Counted from the first letter of the stretch, positions 24,359-33,845 are shown. The stretch is 64,000 bases of DNA from Kluyvera ascorbata_C (GCF_044197065.1 NZ_JBIQOI010000001.1:930001-994000); one strand, 5' to 3'. Made by a program: numbers and translations. The notes: generated from the sequence alone by a model not told the origin.

Positions 24359-25735
24359 TCAGCCTGACAGCGAAGACCAGCCACCTCCGAGCGAGCGGTA
24401 AAGATCGATTTGCGCCAGCAGCAGATTGTTTTTCACCTGCACCACGCTTATCTGCGTTGAGAACAGGGTACGCTGCGCGTCCAGCACATCAAGATAGGAA
24501 GAGTAACCATTGTTGTATCGGTTCTGCGCAATGCGCAGCGTCTCTTGCGCCACCGCTTCTTGCCCCTGAAGTTCAGTGAGCTGCTCGCCGTAGCGGGTGA
24601 TGGCATCGAGACTATCGTTGACCTCTTTAAACGCGCCGCGCACCGTTTTTTCATAGCTGTACAGCGCCTGGTTGCGCTGGGCCATCGACACATCCACCTG
24701 CGCATTCAGGGCCTGACGGTTGAGCAATGGCGCCAGAATGCTGCCGCCTAGGCTCCACAGCCGCAGCGGGTTATCGAGCAGGTCTGGCAGGGTGCGGTCT
24801 TGTAAACTGCCGGTAGCCGTCAGGTTTATCGACGGCAGCAGCTGTGCCTTTGAGGACGCCAGCGTGGCATCGGCGGCAATCAGCTGACGCTGAGCCTGGG
24901 CAATATCGGGACGGCGATTGAGCAGCGTCGAGGGCAGCTGCGACGGTAGCGAAAGCGGAGTGAGTTTATCAAACGCATTACGTTGAACGTCGCCGGGATT
25001 ATTGCCAAGCAGCACGCTCAGCGCGTTCTCCTGCTGGGCTATCTGATGGCGCAGCAGCGGCACCTGAGCGCGGGTTGCGCGCAGTTCAGAATCAGCCTGC
25101 ATCAGCTCAAGGCGGGAGGTATAGCCCGTTTCAAACTGTCTTTTTGCCAGGTTAAACGCCACTTCGCGGGATTTCAGCGTCTGCTCGGTGACCTGTAGCT
25201 GTTCATCGAGCGACAGCAGGGTGATATAGCCGACGGATACCGATGTGGCGACTGTTAAATCCGCGGCGGCGGCCGCTGCTTTTTGTGCTTCCAGGCTGGC
25301 TTCAGCAGCCTCGGCGGCGCTGCGATTGGCCCCCCAGAGGTCAACATCGTAACTCGCGGTTAATCCGCCTTTATAGACCGTGCTGTGAATGGGCAAGCCC
25401 GTTGCAGCAGACTGGGCGCGTGCGCGGGTACCGGTCAGCCCGGCGTCAAGGGTTGGGAACAGACTGCTGTCGGCGGCGTAGGCGCGCGCCTGGTATTCGT
25501 TTACCCGCTCGCGAGCGATCAGCACGTCGCTGTTGTAGCGCAGCGCCTGGTCAACGTACTGATTCAGCGCGCTGTCGTGAAAGTTACGCCACCAGACGCC
25601 CTCGACCGGGCTCGCCGGGCCAATATCGGCGCGCCAGGCTGCAGGAATGGTCAATGTGGGCTCGGCGCGCTGCACGTCGGCGGACTGACAGCCAACCAGC
25701 GCAAAGGCCAGCGCAAGGGCGACGGGGCGGATCAT
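24359..25735 (-). CDS. Outer-membrane efflux lipoprotein (NodT/OMF family)
   Basis: 458-residue TolC-type channel. The signal peptide ends in the lipobox FALVGC (lipidated Cys16). Two repeated OEP domains follow, each with a long helical hairpin (for example SQTALNAQVDVSMAQRNQALYSYEKTV-like heptads near 355-375) and beta-strands. It overlaps the upstream membrane-fusion gene by 4 bases (ATGA). Having its own outer-membrane factor means the pump need not use TolC. Confidence 0.92.
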   Translation of the reverse strand: MIRPVALALAFALVGCQSADVQRAEPTLTIPAAWRADIGPASPVEGVWWRNFHDSALNQYVDQALRYNSDVLIARERVNEYQARAYAADSSLFPTLDAGLTGTRARAQSAATGLPIHSTVYKGGLTASYDVDLWGANRSAAEAAEASLEAQKAAAAAADLTVATSVSVGYITLLSLDEQLQVTEQTLKSREVAFNLAKRQFETGYTSRLELMQADSELRATRAQVPLLRHQIAQQENALSVLLGNNPGDVQRNAFDKLTPLSLPSQLPSTLLNRRPDIAQAQRQLIAADATLASSKAQLLPSINLTATGSLQDRTLPDLLDNPLRLWSLGGSILAPLLNRQALNAQVDVSMAQRNQALYSYEKTVRGAFKEVNDSLDAITRYGEQLTELQGQEAVAQETLRIAQNRYNNGYSSYLDVLDAQRTLFSTQISVVQVKNNLLLAQIDLYRSLGGGWSSLSG

Positions 25736-26817
25736 GGCTTCGCCTCCGCGCGGGTATCTATTGTGACCTGTACCGACATTCCTGGGCGCAGACGCTGCAG
25801 GTTTTTCTGTCCTTCATCAACGGCAATACGTACCGGAATACGCTGGGCGATTTTAACAAAGTTGCCGGTAGCGTTATCCGGTGATATCGCGCTGAACTCC
25901 ACGCCGGTGGCCGGTGAAATGCTCTGTACGGTGCCGCTGAATTTCTCGCTGTTTAGCGCATCGACGGTAAAGGTTGCCGGTTGGCCAATGCGCACCGTTG
26001 CAAGCTGGGTCTCTTTCAGGTTGGCGATAACCCAATGCTGCGGCGGCACCAGCGGCGTCAGGTGCGTACCGGCGGTGACATAGGCGCCAAGCCGTACGGC
26101 GATTTGCCCAAGCTGGCCGTCGGTGGGGGCGATAATGCGCGTGTTTTGCAGATCGATTTCCGCCAGCTCCAGCGCGGCTTTTGCGTTCGCCACGTCGGCT
26201 TCCAGCGAATCCCGGTTAACGATGGTGGTTTGCAGATCCTGCTTTGACATCTCCAGCGTGGCTTTCGCCTGCTCGATATCTGCGGTGCCCTGGGCGGCGC
26301 TGGCACGCGCCGAGTCACGCTCGCGAATCGACAGCGAACCGTCGGCGGTCAGATCTTGTACGCGCTTTAAATCCGCCTGCGATTTCAGATTCTGCGCGCG
26401 GGCGTTTTGCAGCGCCGCTTCATTACGCGCAATCACTGCTTCGGCGCTTTTACGCTGCTGAAGGTTATTGCGCAGCGCCGCTTCCTTCATCGCCAGCTGC
26501 GCCTGTGCCTGATGCACACGCTGCTTATAGATACGGTCATCAATCTGGAACAGCACCTGGCCCTTTTTGACCTGGTTAAAGTCCTGCACGTTTACCCCGG
26601 TCACGTAGCCGTTGACCTGCGGGCTGATAAAGGTGGTCAGGCCGCGCACGTAGGCGTTATCGGTAAACTGACTGTGGCGGGTAAACGGCGGTAGCTGCCA
26701 GGCGTACAGGACAACCAGTACGCCGACGAGGCCGATCGCCGCGGCGGTAAAAATGGATACCACGCGGATATTGTTTCGGGTATTGGCCTGTTGTTGGGCC
26801 GCATCCTGCTGACTCAT
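25732..26817 (-). CDS. Membrane-fusion protein, EmrA/HlyD family
   Basis: 361-residue periplasmic adaptor with one N-terminal membrane helix at about residues 20-45 (IFTAAAIGLVGVLVVLYAW). A split lipoyl domain (VRGLTTFISPQVNGYVTGV and IIAPTDGQLGQIAVRLGAYV) flanks a long coiled-coil hairpin at about 85-195. This links the inner-membrane EmrB-like carrier to the outer-membrane factor. Gap of 24 bases after the carrier gene; 4-base overlap with the next gene. Confidence 0.93.
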   Translation of the reverse strand: MSQQDAAQQQANTRNNIRVVSIFTAAAIGLVGVLVVLYAWQLPPFTRHSQFTDNAYVRGLTTFISPQVNGYVTGVNVQDFNQVKKGQVLFQIDDRIYKQRVHQAQAQLAMKEAALRNNLQQRKSAEAVIARNEAALQNARAQNLKSQADLKRVQDLTADGSLSIRERDSARASAAQGTADIEQAKATLEMSKQDLQTTIVNRDSLEADVANAKAALELAEIDLQNTRIIAPTDGQLGQIAVRLGAYVTAGTHLTPLVPPQHWVIANLKETQLATVRIGQPATFTVDALNSEKFSGTVQSISPATGVEFSAISPDNATGNFVKIAQRIPVRIAVDEGQKNLQRLRPGMSVQVTIDTRAEAKP

Positions 26818-26841
26818 AACGATTCCAGATCTCTCTTGTTG

Positions 26842-28494
26842 TTATTTGCTGCCCGTCGCACGTTTCAGCGCGATATGGGCGGTAATACGCAGTCTTAATA
26901 AACGCCAGAACACCCACAGCAGCGTGGCGGCAGAAATAGCCGCCGTCAGCAGGTAAGTGTCATTGTAGGCGAGAATATTGGCCTCCAGCGTGGAGAGGTT
27001 TTGCAGCACGGTGCTGGCCTGAACATTCAGCAGCGCGCTGTCGCCTAGCTGGCTCTGATACTGCTGGGCATAAAGCTGTAGCCGCTCGTTAATCAACGGA
27101 TTGAGGGTGGTTATCTGGTCGGCAAGCTGGCTCGAGTGAAACTTCTCTCGCCAGGTCTGAAAGGTGCCGAGGATAGCCGAACCGAGCAGGCCGCCAACGT
27201 TCTGGCTCATGCCAAACAGCACCGAGAAGCTCACCAGATTTCGCTGGTCGGCAATGACGCCGCCGATACCGGCAAGCATGGCGGGCGCGAGGAAAAAGGC
27301 GCTGCCGAAGCCGAGCAAGAACTGGCTGAACATCAGTTGGTCAGGGCGCGTCAGGCTGGTGGACTGGCTGTCCAGCAGTGAGGCTATCATGATGAGCGTC
27401 AGCGCAGTGGCGATAGGCCAGTAGAGGCGGCTTGGGTTGAGCGTCAGGCAACTGGCGATAATCCCGCAGGTAATCCCGGCAAAAATTGACCAGGCCAGCG
27501 TTGTCATCTGCTCGTTTTGCAGCCCCACGTACTGAAGCCAGCCGATAACGCCGGTGTTCTGCTCCGCCAGTACGATACGGATAAGCACCATAATCAGCCC
27601 CAGACGCAGGATACTGCCGCTGGAGAGCCATCGGATGTTCAACAGCGGATTGGTACGGTTCTGCTCAAAGATAATGGCGCTGACGATCAGCACAATCGCG
27701 GCGGCGAGCGACCAGCCTATCCAGGGGGCTTCAAACCACCAGTCCAGACGTCCTAGCGACAGCACCGCGCATATCAACGCCATACCGGGGGCCAGTAAAA
27801 TAAAGGTGATAAAATCTTTCTTCTCGAACACCTTTTTACGGTCGCTTGGCGGTAGCTTAAGGGCGATAACGCAGGCAAGCGACACCAGCGCCAGGCCTAA
27901 TTCGAAGAAATAGAGCCCACGCCATTCGTCAATTTGCAGCAGTTCGGTAGAGAACAGGCGCGCGATGGGAATCGCCAGCGACGAGCCGGTTATCCCGATG
28001 GTCAGCGCTTTCAGGCGATGCTTCGCCGGCCAGGCCTGCACCTGATAATAGATCCCAAGCGAGCTCAGTGCCGCCGCCACCATCCCGTGGGCGGCACGTA
28101 CCATCAGCGCTGAGCTGAGGTCGTTGACGAACAGGTGAAAGAAGGTGACCAGCACGTAGAGCACCAGAAAGCCTTCGGTAAACGCCCGCAGACCAAACTG
28201 CTGGCGAAATTTCACCAGCAGCAGGTTAATGGAAACGTTGGTCATGACGTACACCGCAGGCAGCCAGGCGATTTCCGTCGACCAGGCGGCAAATGAACCC
28301 TGCAGGTTTTGCAAATTCGCCGTGACGACCGCGTTGCCGAGCGCCCCGGTGAGGCAGACCAGCAGGCCGACGATGCCGTAGGCGACACGCTTTGGCGCAC
28401 TGTGAATCGGCGTTGATGGGGAGCCGAGGATCGCCGGTTTTTCGTGAGGCGCCCAGTCGTGCGGGGCGTAGGGGTCGCGGCGCGGTGGAGCCAT
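26842..28494 (-). CDS. MFS drug:H+ antiporter, DHA2 (EmrB-like) family
   Basis: 550-residue inner-membrane carrier with about 14 membrane segments, the pump part of the tripartite system. The N-terminus is longer than usual and proline-rich (MAPPRRDPYAPHDWAPHEKP). The periplasmic loop after segment 13 (HSSQLADQITTLNPLINERLQLYAQQY) resembles that of other DHA2 carriers working with EmrA-type adaptors. The start shares one base with the MarR stop (TAATG), so regulator and pump are translationally coupled. Substrate unknown; small phenolics and amphiphiles are typical. Confidence 0.92.
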   Translation of the reverse strand: MAPPRRDPYAPHDWAPHEKPAILGSPSTPIHSAPKRVAYGIVGLLVCLTGALGNAVVTANLQNLQGSFAAWSTEIAWLPAVYVMTNVSINLLLVKFRQQFGLRAFTEGFLVLYVLVTFFHLFVNDLSSALMVRAAHGMVAAALSSLGIYYQVQAWPAKHRLKALTIGITGSSLAIPIARLFSTELLQIDEWRGLYFFELGLALVSLACVIALKLPPSDRKKVFEKKDFITFILLAPGMALICAVLSLGRLDWWFEAPWIGWSLAAAIVLIVSAIIFEQNRTNPLLNIRWLSSGSILRLGLIMVLIRIVLAEQNTGVIGWLQYVGLQNEQMTTLAWSIFAGITCGIIASCLTLNPSRLYWPIATALTLIMIASLLDSQSTSLTRPDQLMFSQFLLGFGSAFFLAPAMLAGIGGVIADQRNLVSFSVLFGMSQNVGGLLGSAILGTFQTWREKFHSSQLADQITTLNPLINERLQLYAQQYQSQLGDSALLNVQASTVLQNLSTLEANILAYNDTYLLTAAISAATLLWVFWRLLRLRITAHIALKRATGSK

Positions 28495-28925
28495 TATTTT
28501 TTCTCCACTTCGCGCAGCAGCCGGGTGAGTACGCGCTGGGTAATCTCTTGTTCTTCTGGGGTAATCACCGTCAGAATCTCTTCACGTAGCTCATCCGCCA
28601 CGGTTTTCACCTGGTGATAAAGCTCAAGGCCTTTTGGCGTCGCGACCAGCAGCCGTTTACGTTTATCACGCTCGGTGAGCACTCGCTCGACCAGTCCGGC
28701 CTCTACCAGTTTGTTAATCAGCGGCACCACGGTGGCGCTTTCTACCCCCAACTCCTGAGCCAGTTCAGCTTGCGATAGCGGCTGTTCGTTGCGCGCAATG
28801 CTGGCCACGGCGACCCACGTGGCCTGGCTCATACCAAGATCTTTCAGCCGACGGTTTATCGCCAGCCGCCAGTGGTGGGCGGTGAGATAGAGGAGATGCG
28901 AAAAATTAAGCTGACGGTTATCCAT
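28494..28925 (-). CDS. MarR-family repressor of the efflux operon
   Basis: 143 residues from ATG 28925 (MDNRQLNFSHLLYL), with the MarR winged helix at about 30-100 (QAELAQELGVESATVVPLINKLVEAGLVERVLTERDKRKRLLVATPKG). Alternative ATGs at 28946 or 28982 would start inside or beyond a perfect palindrome at 28941-28962, which is better read as its operator. It is the first gene of the five-gene pump operon and overlaps the next ATG by one base. Autorepression relieved by a phenolic or lipophilic ligand is the usual pattern. Confidence 0.88.
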   Translation of the reverse strand: MDNRQLNFSHLLYLTAHHWRLAINRRLKDLGMSQATWVAVASIARNEQPLSQAELAQELGVESATVVPLINKLVEAGLVERVLTERDKRKRLLVATPKGLELYHQVKTVADELREEILTVITPEEQEITQRVLTRLLREVEKK

Positions 28926-28940
28926 AGGCGATGTGTTCAC

Positions 28941-28962
28941 AATCATTAGAGCTCTAATGATT
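28941..28962. promoter_or_regulatory. Perfect 22-bp palindrome, probable MarR operator
   Basis: AATCATTAGAG is followed immediately by its exact reverse complement CTCTAATGATT. It lies just upstream of the chosen MarR start codon. Length, symmetry and AT-rich flanks fit MarR/SlyA-type operators. Confidence 0.75.
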
Positions 28963-29054
28963 TTACGTTCGCCGAAAACCATAATTCAAGTGAATGTGAA
29001 AAATAAATGTTACAGAAGGGTGATTATTTGTTTGCTATGGGATGGGTTGTAGTT

Positions 29055-29131
29055 GTAGGCCGGATAAGGCGAAGCCGCCATCCGGCACTGTGCTCAATGC
29101 AGCCCGATGGCGCTTCGCTTATCGGGCCTAC
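29055..29131. repeat. E. coli-type REP pair (BIME-like)
   Basis: 'gtaggccggataaggcgaag' with its 'ccgccatccggc' arm, then 'gcccgatggcgcttcgctta' plus 'tcgggcctac'. Two inverted REP units lie downstream of the MHS transporter gene. Confidence 0.9.
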
Positions 29132-29134
29132 GGG

Positions 29135-30457
29135 TTAAATCTGGCTGGTCTGCGCGTTTACCGAGGTCGCGTGATTTTTCCGACGGCTGGCAAAGAAAAT
29201 CGCCGTCAAAGAAATTGCCACCGTGGCCGCCAGATACCAGGCCACCGGTACCCAATCGCCGTTGTATTTCGCCAGCAGACCGGTCGCAATCAGCGGTGCG
29301 GTACCGCCCGCCAGCGCAGCGCCAATCTGATAACCCAGCGTGATGCCGGTATAGCGCACGTTGGCGCTGAAGATTTCTGAGCACAGGGTACCCAGCACCG
29401 CGGTGATAGGCGACCACAGAATGCCGAAGGTAATAACCGTCGCCACGGTGATGCCCCAGGTGGTGCCGGTATTCAGCAGCAGGAACCACGGCACGATAAA
29501 CAGACCCAGCAGTACGACGCTGATGGCGTACATCCGCTGACGACCGATTTTATCGGAGAGCAGGCCCATCAACGGGATCATCACCGTTGACACCAGCGCG
29601 CCAAGCGTGACGGCTTCCAGCACCTGTGATTTCTGATAGGTCAGGGTCGTGGTGGCGTAGCTCACAACGAAAGTGGAGAAGATGTAGAACGGTGCGGTTT
29701 CCACCACCTTCAGGCCAGCGGCGATAATGACTTCACGCCAGTGATGGGTCAGGGTTTCGCGCAGCGGCGCTTTAGCCACTTTGCCGGAGGATTTCACCTT
29801 CTTGAACTCCGGCGTTTCATCGATATCTTTACGGATCCACAGGCCAACCAGCACCAGCGCCGCGCTCATCAGGAACGGGATGCGCCAGCCCCAGGAGAGG
29901 AACTGTTCTTCGCTGAACAGGGTCATCAGCGAGACGATAAAGGTGGCCATCAGCATGCCAATTGTTACGCCCGCCTGCGGGATACTGCCAAAGAAGCCTT
30001 TACGCTTTTCCGGCGCGTATTCATAGGCCAGCAGCAGCGCGCCGCCCCATTCACCGCCGATGCCAATCCCCTGAATAATACGCATCAGAATGAGTAGAAT
30101 GGGCGCCCAGATACCAATCATGTCATAGGTCGGCAGCAGGCCAATCATCACGGTTGCACTCCCCATCAGTGACAGGGTTAACACCAGCGTCTTTTTACGA
30201 CCGATACGGTCGCCAATGTGGGCAAAAATCACGCCGCCAATCGGGCGAATAAAGAAGGTGAGCGAGAAGGAAAGGTAGGAGAGAATCAGGCCGATGACCG
30301 GGTCAACCATCGGGAAAAAAATCTTATTAAACACCAGTGCGGCGGCTGTCCCGTATAAAAAATAGTCAAACCATTCAATGGAACTGCCGGTCAGGCTAGC
30401 AATCAGGACCCTCTTATTCTTTTTCAGGATCGTGGTGCTACTTTCTTGTATTGTCAT
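29135..30457 (-). CDS. MFS transporter, metabolite:H+ symporter (MHS) family
   Basis: 440-residue inner-membrane symporter, start ATG 30457 (MTIQESSTTILKKNK) with 'gggagttattctt' upstream; the 14 codons before it lack conservation. Twelve membrane segments. SSIEWFDYFLYGTAAALVF in the first helix, GDRIGRKKTLV in loop 2-3 and RIIQGIGIGGEWGGALLLAYEYAP in helix 4-5 are MHS (ShiA/ProP/KgtP) hallmarks. Relatives carry shikimate, alpha-ketoglutarate, dicarboxylates or betaine. Alone on its strand, with a 361-base divergent region to ydcF. The substrate is open; given the qui and pca genes in the window, a hydroaromatic acid is possible. Confidence 0.88.
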   Translation of the reverse strand: MTIQESSTTILKKNKRVLIASLTGSSIEWFDYFLYGTAAALVFNKIFFPMVDPVIGLILSYLSFSLTFFIRPIGGVIFAHIGDRIGRKKTLVLTLSLMGSATVMIGLLPTYDMIGIWAPILLILMRIIQGIGIGGEWGGALLLAYEYAPEKRKGFFGSIPQAGVTIGMLMATFIVSLMTLFSEEQFLSWGWRIPFLMSAALVLVGLWIRKDIDETPEFKKVKSSGKVAKAPLRETLTHHWREVIIAAGLKVVETAPFYIFSTFVVSYATTTLTYQKSQVLEAVTLGALVSTVMIPLMGLLSDKIGRQRMYAISVVLLGLFIVPWFLLLNTGTTWGITVATVITFGILWSPITAVLGTLCSEIFSANVRYTGITLGYQIGAALAGGTAPLIATGLLAKYNGDWVPVAWYLAATVAISLTAIFFASRRKNHATSVNAQTSQI

Positions 30458-30818
30458 GAAGAATAACTCCCGCCACATTGGGTTAAAATCAGGTGTCACC
30501 TTTTTTGTTTGAATGGTGCAACCTGGATTGTGAAAAAGGTTGTGTGTTTGTTAAGCAACTTAGATATGAGCGTTATCTTTGGCAAGCGTGGTAATGAAAT
30601 TTGTGAGTAAAAACGAGCGGCATTTTAGTTTTATTTCACTAATAATGCTTATTATGGCGGAATTAAAATCTGGTTAATACTATAAAAATAGTGTTTTATT
30701 CAGGTGCAACCGTGCTGTTTTTAGATGTTTCTGGTTATTTCATTGTTGTTACAAAATAGTGTGGTTAACGTGAAGCTATGCCGCCAAATTTGCACGACTG
30801 AGGAGAGTAGAGAAGACC
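30458..30818. other. Divergent MHS-transporter/ydcF control region
   Basis: 361 AT-rich bases without a gene. Several A/T-rich promoter-like stretches occur (for example around 30600-30720), but no operator with a recognised consensus. 'gaggagag' near 30800 serves ydcF. Confidence 0.5.
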
Positions 30819-31613
30819 ATGAACCTGTCATATTTACCGCAGGAAACGCTAATGGCGGCCAACTTACTGGGTCGCTGGCTGGCGCAAAATGATTTTGCCG
30901 CCTCGCCGAAGGCTGAGGAAACGCAGTGGGTGGTGATGGCGGGAAATGCGGTGATGCCCACCATCGATGCCGCTTGCCGGTTGGTCAGCGAAAACGGCGG
31001 CTCGATGTTAATTAGCGGCGGTATTGGGCATTCGACCAACTTCCTCTATGAAGCGATGGCCCAGCACCCGCGCTATAAAAGCATCGAAACGAATGGGGAG
31101 GCGGAGGCGACGCTGCTGGCGGAAATTGCGCATCGCTTCTGGCAGATCCCGCGAGAGCGCATCGTGGTGGAAGACCAGTCGACGAACTGCGGTGAGAACG
31201 CCGGGTTTACCCGGCGGGTGATGGAAACGCGCGGTATCAACGCTGCCAGCGTGACGGTGGTGCAGGACCCGACCATGCAGCGCCGCACCATGGCAACCTT
31301 TGCCCGCGTCTGGCAAGGGGTGGAAAACGCACCGCAATGGTTAAGCTATCCGGGCTACGTGCCGGAACTGGTCAACACGGAAGAAGGCGTTAGCTATCGC
31401 CAGGCAGAAGCGGGGCTATGGCCGGTGGCGCGCTATTTGTCGCTGCTGCTCGGGGAAGTTCCACGCCTTCGTGATGATGCGCAGGGTTATGGTCCACGCG
31501 GTAAAGATTTTATTGCTCACGTCGATATTCCTGCTGAAGTGGAGGCCGCCTGGGGGCAACTTAGCGCTGACCCTCAACTTCAACAGGTATTAGCCAGTCG
31601 TACGCTGGGATAA
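30819..31613 (+). CDS. ydcF: YdcF, DUF218 SAM-binding fold protein
   Basis: 264 residues, 266 in E. coli. DUF218 proteins have a Rossmann-like fold; E. coli YdcF binds SAM in its crystal structure, but its function is unknown. Conserved stretches are VVMAGNAVMPTIDAAC, LISGGIGHSTNFLY, VEDQSTNCGENAGF and VQDPTMQRRTMATF, ending with GYGPRGKDFIAHVD. Good 'gaggagag' ribosome-binding site. Precedes aldA as in E. coli, but a small beta-barrel gene is inserted between them here. Confidence 0.94.
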   Translation: MNLSYLPQETLMAANLLGRWLAQNDFAASPKAEETQWVVMAGNAVMPTIDAACRLVSENGGSMLISGGIGHSTNFLYEAMAQHPRYKSIETNGEAEATLLAEIAHRFWQIPRERIVVEDQSTNCGENAGFTRRVMETRGINAASVTVVQDPTMQRRTMATFARVWQGVENAPQWLSYPGYVPELVNTEEGVSYRQAEAGLWPVARYLSLLLGEVPRLRDDAQGYGPRGKDFIAHVDIPAEVEAAWGQLSADPQLQQVLASRTLG

Positions 31614-31641
31614 TAGCTACCCGACCGACGGAACGGTCGGA

Positions 31642-32169
31642 TTAACGAAAACTCCACTGCACGGTAATGACAAAAATCGACGGTAAAATAATGCCGCTTT
31701 CGATGCCGAAATAGTCGGTGAAGTTGTATTGCAACCCATGATAGATGTAAGGCGAGAAGCCCACGCCAGTGATTTTTTTCGCCGTATGATAGGTGCCGGA
31801 ATCCCCGCAGTGGCTGAAGGCATCAAAAAAGAATTCGCCCGTATAGGCGTAAACCCCTTTAAACGTCCAGCCTTCGGTAGAGCCACTGCCTTTCATCCAG
31901 TCCCGGCGTACGCCTATCGAAAAACAACGGTCATCGAAGCTGTTTTTCATCGTCCCGACCAGCAGGCTATATTTCGAATCCTCAGAAAATTTACGTTCGA
32001 CGGAGAAGTAGTTGTTGTCGAACTCTTCAGTATATTGCCCATGGTTACCCGTCAGGTGGTAAACAAATGAACCGGTATTAACGGAGTAGAGATTAATCTC
32101 ATCAGCAAAGCTGAAAGTGGCCGGCAGCAGGGCCGACGTAAATGCCAGTACGGCTGGGATTTTATGCAT
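31642..32169 (-). CDS. Small exported protein, predicted outer-membrane beta-barrel
   Basis: Not recognised. 175 residues with a signal peptide (MHKIPAVLAFTSALLPATFSFA, cleavage before DEIN). The mature part alternates polar and hydrophobic residues in about eight candidate strands (NYFSVERKF, KYSLLVGTM, CFSIGVRRDW, WTFKGVYAYTGEF, ITGVGFSPYIYHGLQYNF, FVITVQWSFR), with two cysteines that could pair. This looks like an 8-stranded barrel, though the chain ends in Phe-Arg rather than terminal Phe. Inserted between ydcF and aldA relative to E. coli, on the opposite strand. A lipid A-modifying enzyme or porin-like protein is possible but unsupported. Confidence 0.75.
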   Translation of the reverse strand: MHKIPAVLAFTSALLPATFSFADEINLYSVNTGSFVYHLTGNHGQYTEEFDNNYFSVERKFSEDSKYSLLVGTMKNSFDDRCFSIGVRRDWMKGSGSTEGWTFKGVYAYTGEFFFDAFSHCGDSGTYHTAKKITGVGFSPYIYHGLQYNFTDYFGIESGIILPSIFVITVQWSFR

Positions 32170-32393
32170 GATTGAACTCGGTAAAACCGAAACAAGAAGA
32201 CAATATATTCAATGATAGTGCTTATGCGATAAACCGTAGTTCAATCGGCACTGGGGATGAAAAAAAATTAGCGAACTATCTTTTCGTGTTGCTTCACAGA
32301 AACGGACATGACCAGTTGGAAAAGTTGCCAAAGTGTATATGTATTTAACAATATTTTTACTTGTTAACTACCTAACGCAGACAGGAGCAGGAC

Positions 32394-33839
32394 ATGACGT
32401 CACCCGTGCAACATCCGATGTATATTGATGGTCAGTTCGTCAGCTGGCAGGGCGATAGCTGGATTGATGTGATAAACCCGTCGACCGAAGAGTGCCTTTC
32501 CCGAATTCCTGATGGTGACGCCGAGCATGCGAAGCGGGCGATTGATGCCGCTGAGCGTGCACAGCCAGCATGGGAAGCGTTGCCTGCTATCGAACGCGCC
32601 GGATGGTTGCGTAAAATTGCCGCCGGTATCCGCGCGCGCGCGGCAGAAATCAGCCAGATGATTGTGGCCGAGGGAGGCAAAATTCAACAGCTGGCGGAAG
32701 TCGAAGTGGGATTCACCGCGGACTACATCGAATACATGGCGGAGTGGGCGCGCCGTTATGAAGGGGAAATCCTGCAAAGCGACCGTCCAGGGGAGAACAT
32801 CTTTGTCTTTAAACGCGCGCTGGGCGTCACCACCGGTATTCTGCCGTGGAACTTCCCGTTCTTCCTGATTGCACGCAAGCTCGCGCCTGCGCTTATCACC
32901 GGTAACACCATCGTGATTAAGCCGAGTGAATTTACGCCGAATAACGCCATCGCTTTTGCTGAAATCGTCCACGAGATTGGCTTGCCTAAAGGCGTCTTCA
33001 ACCTGGTGCTGGGACGCGGTGAAACCGTTGGTCAGGAACTGGCGGGCAACCCGAAAGTGGCCATGGTCAGCATGACCGGCAGCGTCGGGGCAGGCGAGAA
33101 AATTATGGCCGCCGCAGCGAAAAATATCACCAAAGTTTGCCTTGAACTCGGCGGTAAAGCACCGGCGATTGTGCTGGACGACGCAGACCTGGAGCTGGCG
33201 GTGAAAGCGATTGTTGACTCCCGCGTCATCAACACCGGGCAGGTCTGTAACTGCGCTGAGCGCGTTTACGTGCAGAAAGGCATTTACGACCGCTTCGTCA
33301 ATAAATTGGGCGAAGCGATGAAGGCGGTGGCATTTGGCGACCCGGCAAAACGCAACGATATTGCCATGGGACCGCTGATTAATGCTGCCGCGCTGGAGCG
33401 CGTGGAGCAAAAAGTCGCGAAAGCCATTTCCCAGGGGGCGCGAGTGGTACTTGGTGGCAAAGCTGTCGAGGGCGCGGGCTATTTCTATCCGCCGACGCTG
33501 CTGCTGGACGTTCGTCAGGAGATGAGCATCATGCACGAAGAGACCTTTGGTCCGGTGCTGCCGGTGGTGATGTTCGATACGTTGGATGAGGCATTGCAGA
33601 TGGCCAACGACAGCGACTACGGCCTGACGTCGTCGGTTTATACCCGGGATCTCAACCAGGCGATGAAGGCCGTGCGCGGTCTGAAGTTTGGTGAAACCTA
33701 CATTAACCGCGAAAACTTTGAAGCGATGCAGGGGTTCCATGCGGGTTGGCGTAAGTCCGGTATCGGCGGCGCGGACGGTAAGCATGGGCTGAATGAGTAT
33801 CTGCAAACGCAGATGGTCTATTTGCAAACTCAGGGTTAA
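32394..33839 (+). CDS. aldA: Lactaldehyde/glycolaldehyde dehydrogenase AldA
   Basis: NAD-dependent aldehyde dehydrogenase oxidising L-lactaldehyde to lactate (fucose and rhamnose use) and glycolaldehyde to glycolate. 481 residues, 479 in E. coli. Catalytic Cys is in NTGQVCNCAERVY near 285 and the general-base Glu in CLELGGKAP near 252. NAD contacts are GVTTGILPWNFPFF and KPSEFTPNNA. 'caggagcagg' precedes the ATG. Single gene with a 223-base upstream region, followed by a REP cluster. Confidence 0.96.
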   Translation: MTSPVQHPMYIDGQFVSWQGDSWIDVINPSTEECLSRIPDGDAEHAKRAIDAAERAQPAWEALPAIERAGWLRKIAAGIRARAAEISQMIVAEGGKIQQLAEVEVGFTADYIEYMAEWARRYEGEILQSDRPGENIFVFKRALGVTTGILPWNFPFFLIARKLAPALITGNTIVIKPSEFTPNNAIAFAEIVHEIGLPKGVFNLVLGRGETVGQELAGNPKVAMVSMTGSVGAGEKIMAAAAKNITKVCLELGGKAPAIVLDDADLELAVKAIVDSRVINTGQVCNCAERVYVQKGIYDRFVNKLGEAMKAVAFGDPAKRNDIAMGPLINAAALERVEQKVAKAISQGARVVLGGKAVEGAGYFYPPTLLLDVRQEMSIMHEETFGPVLPVVMFDTLDEALQMANDSDYGLTSSVYTRDLNQAMKAVRGLKFGETYINRENFEAMQGFHAGWRKSGIGGADGKHGLNEYLQTQMVYLQTQG

Positions 33840-33845
33840 ACGCTC

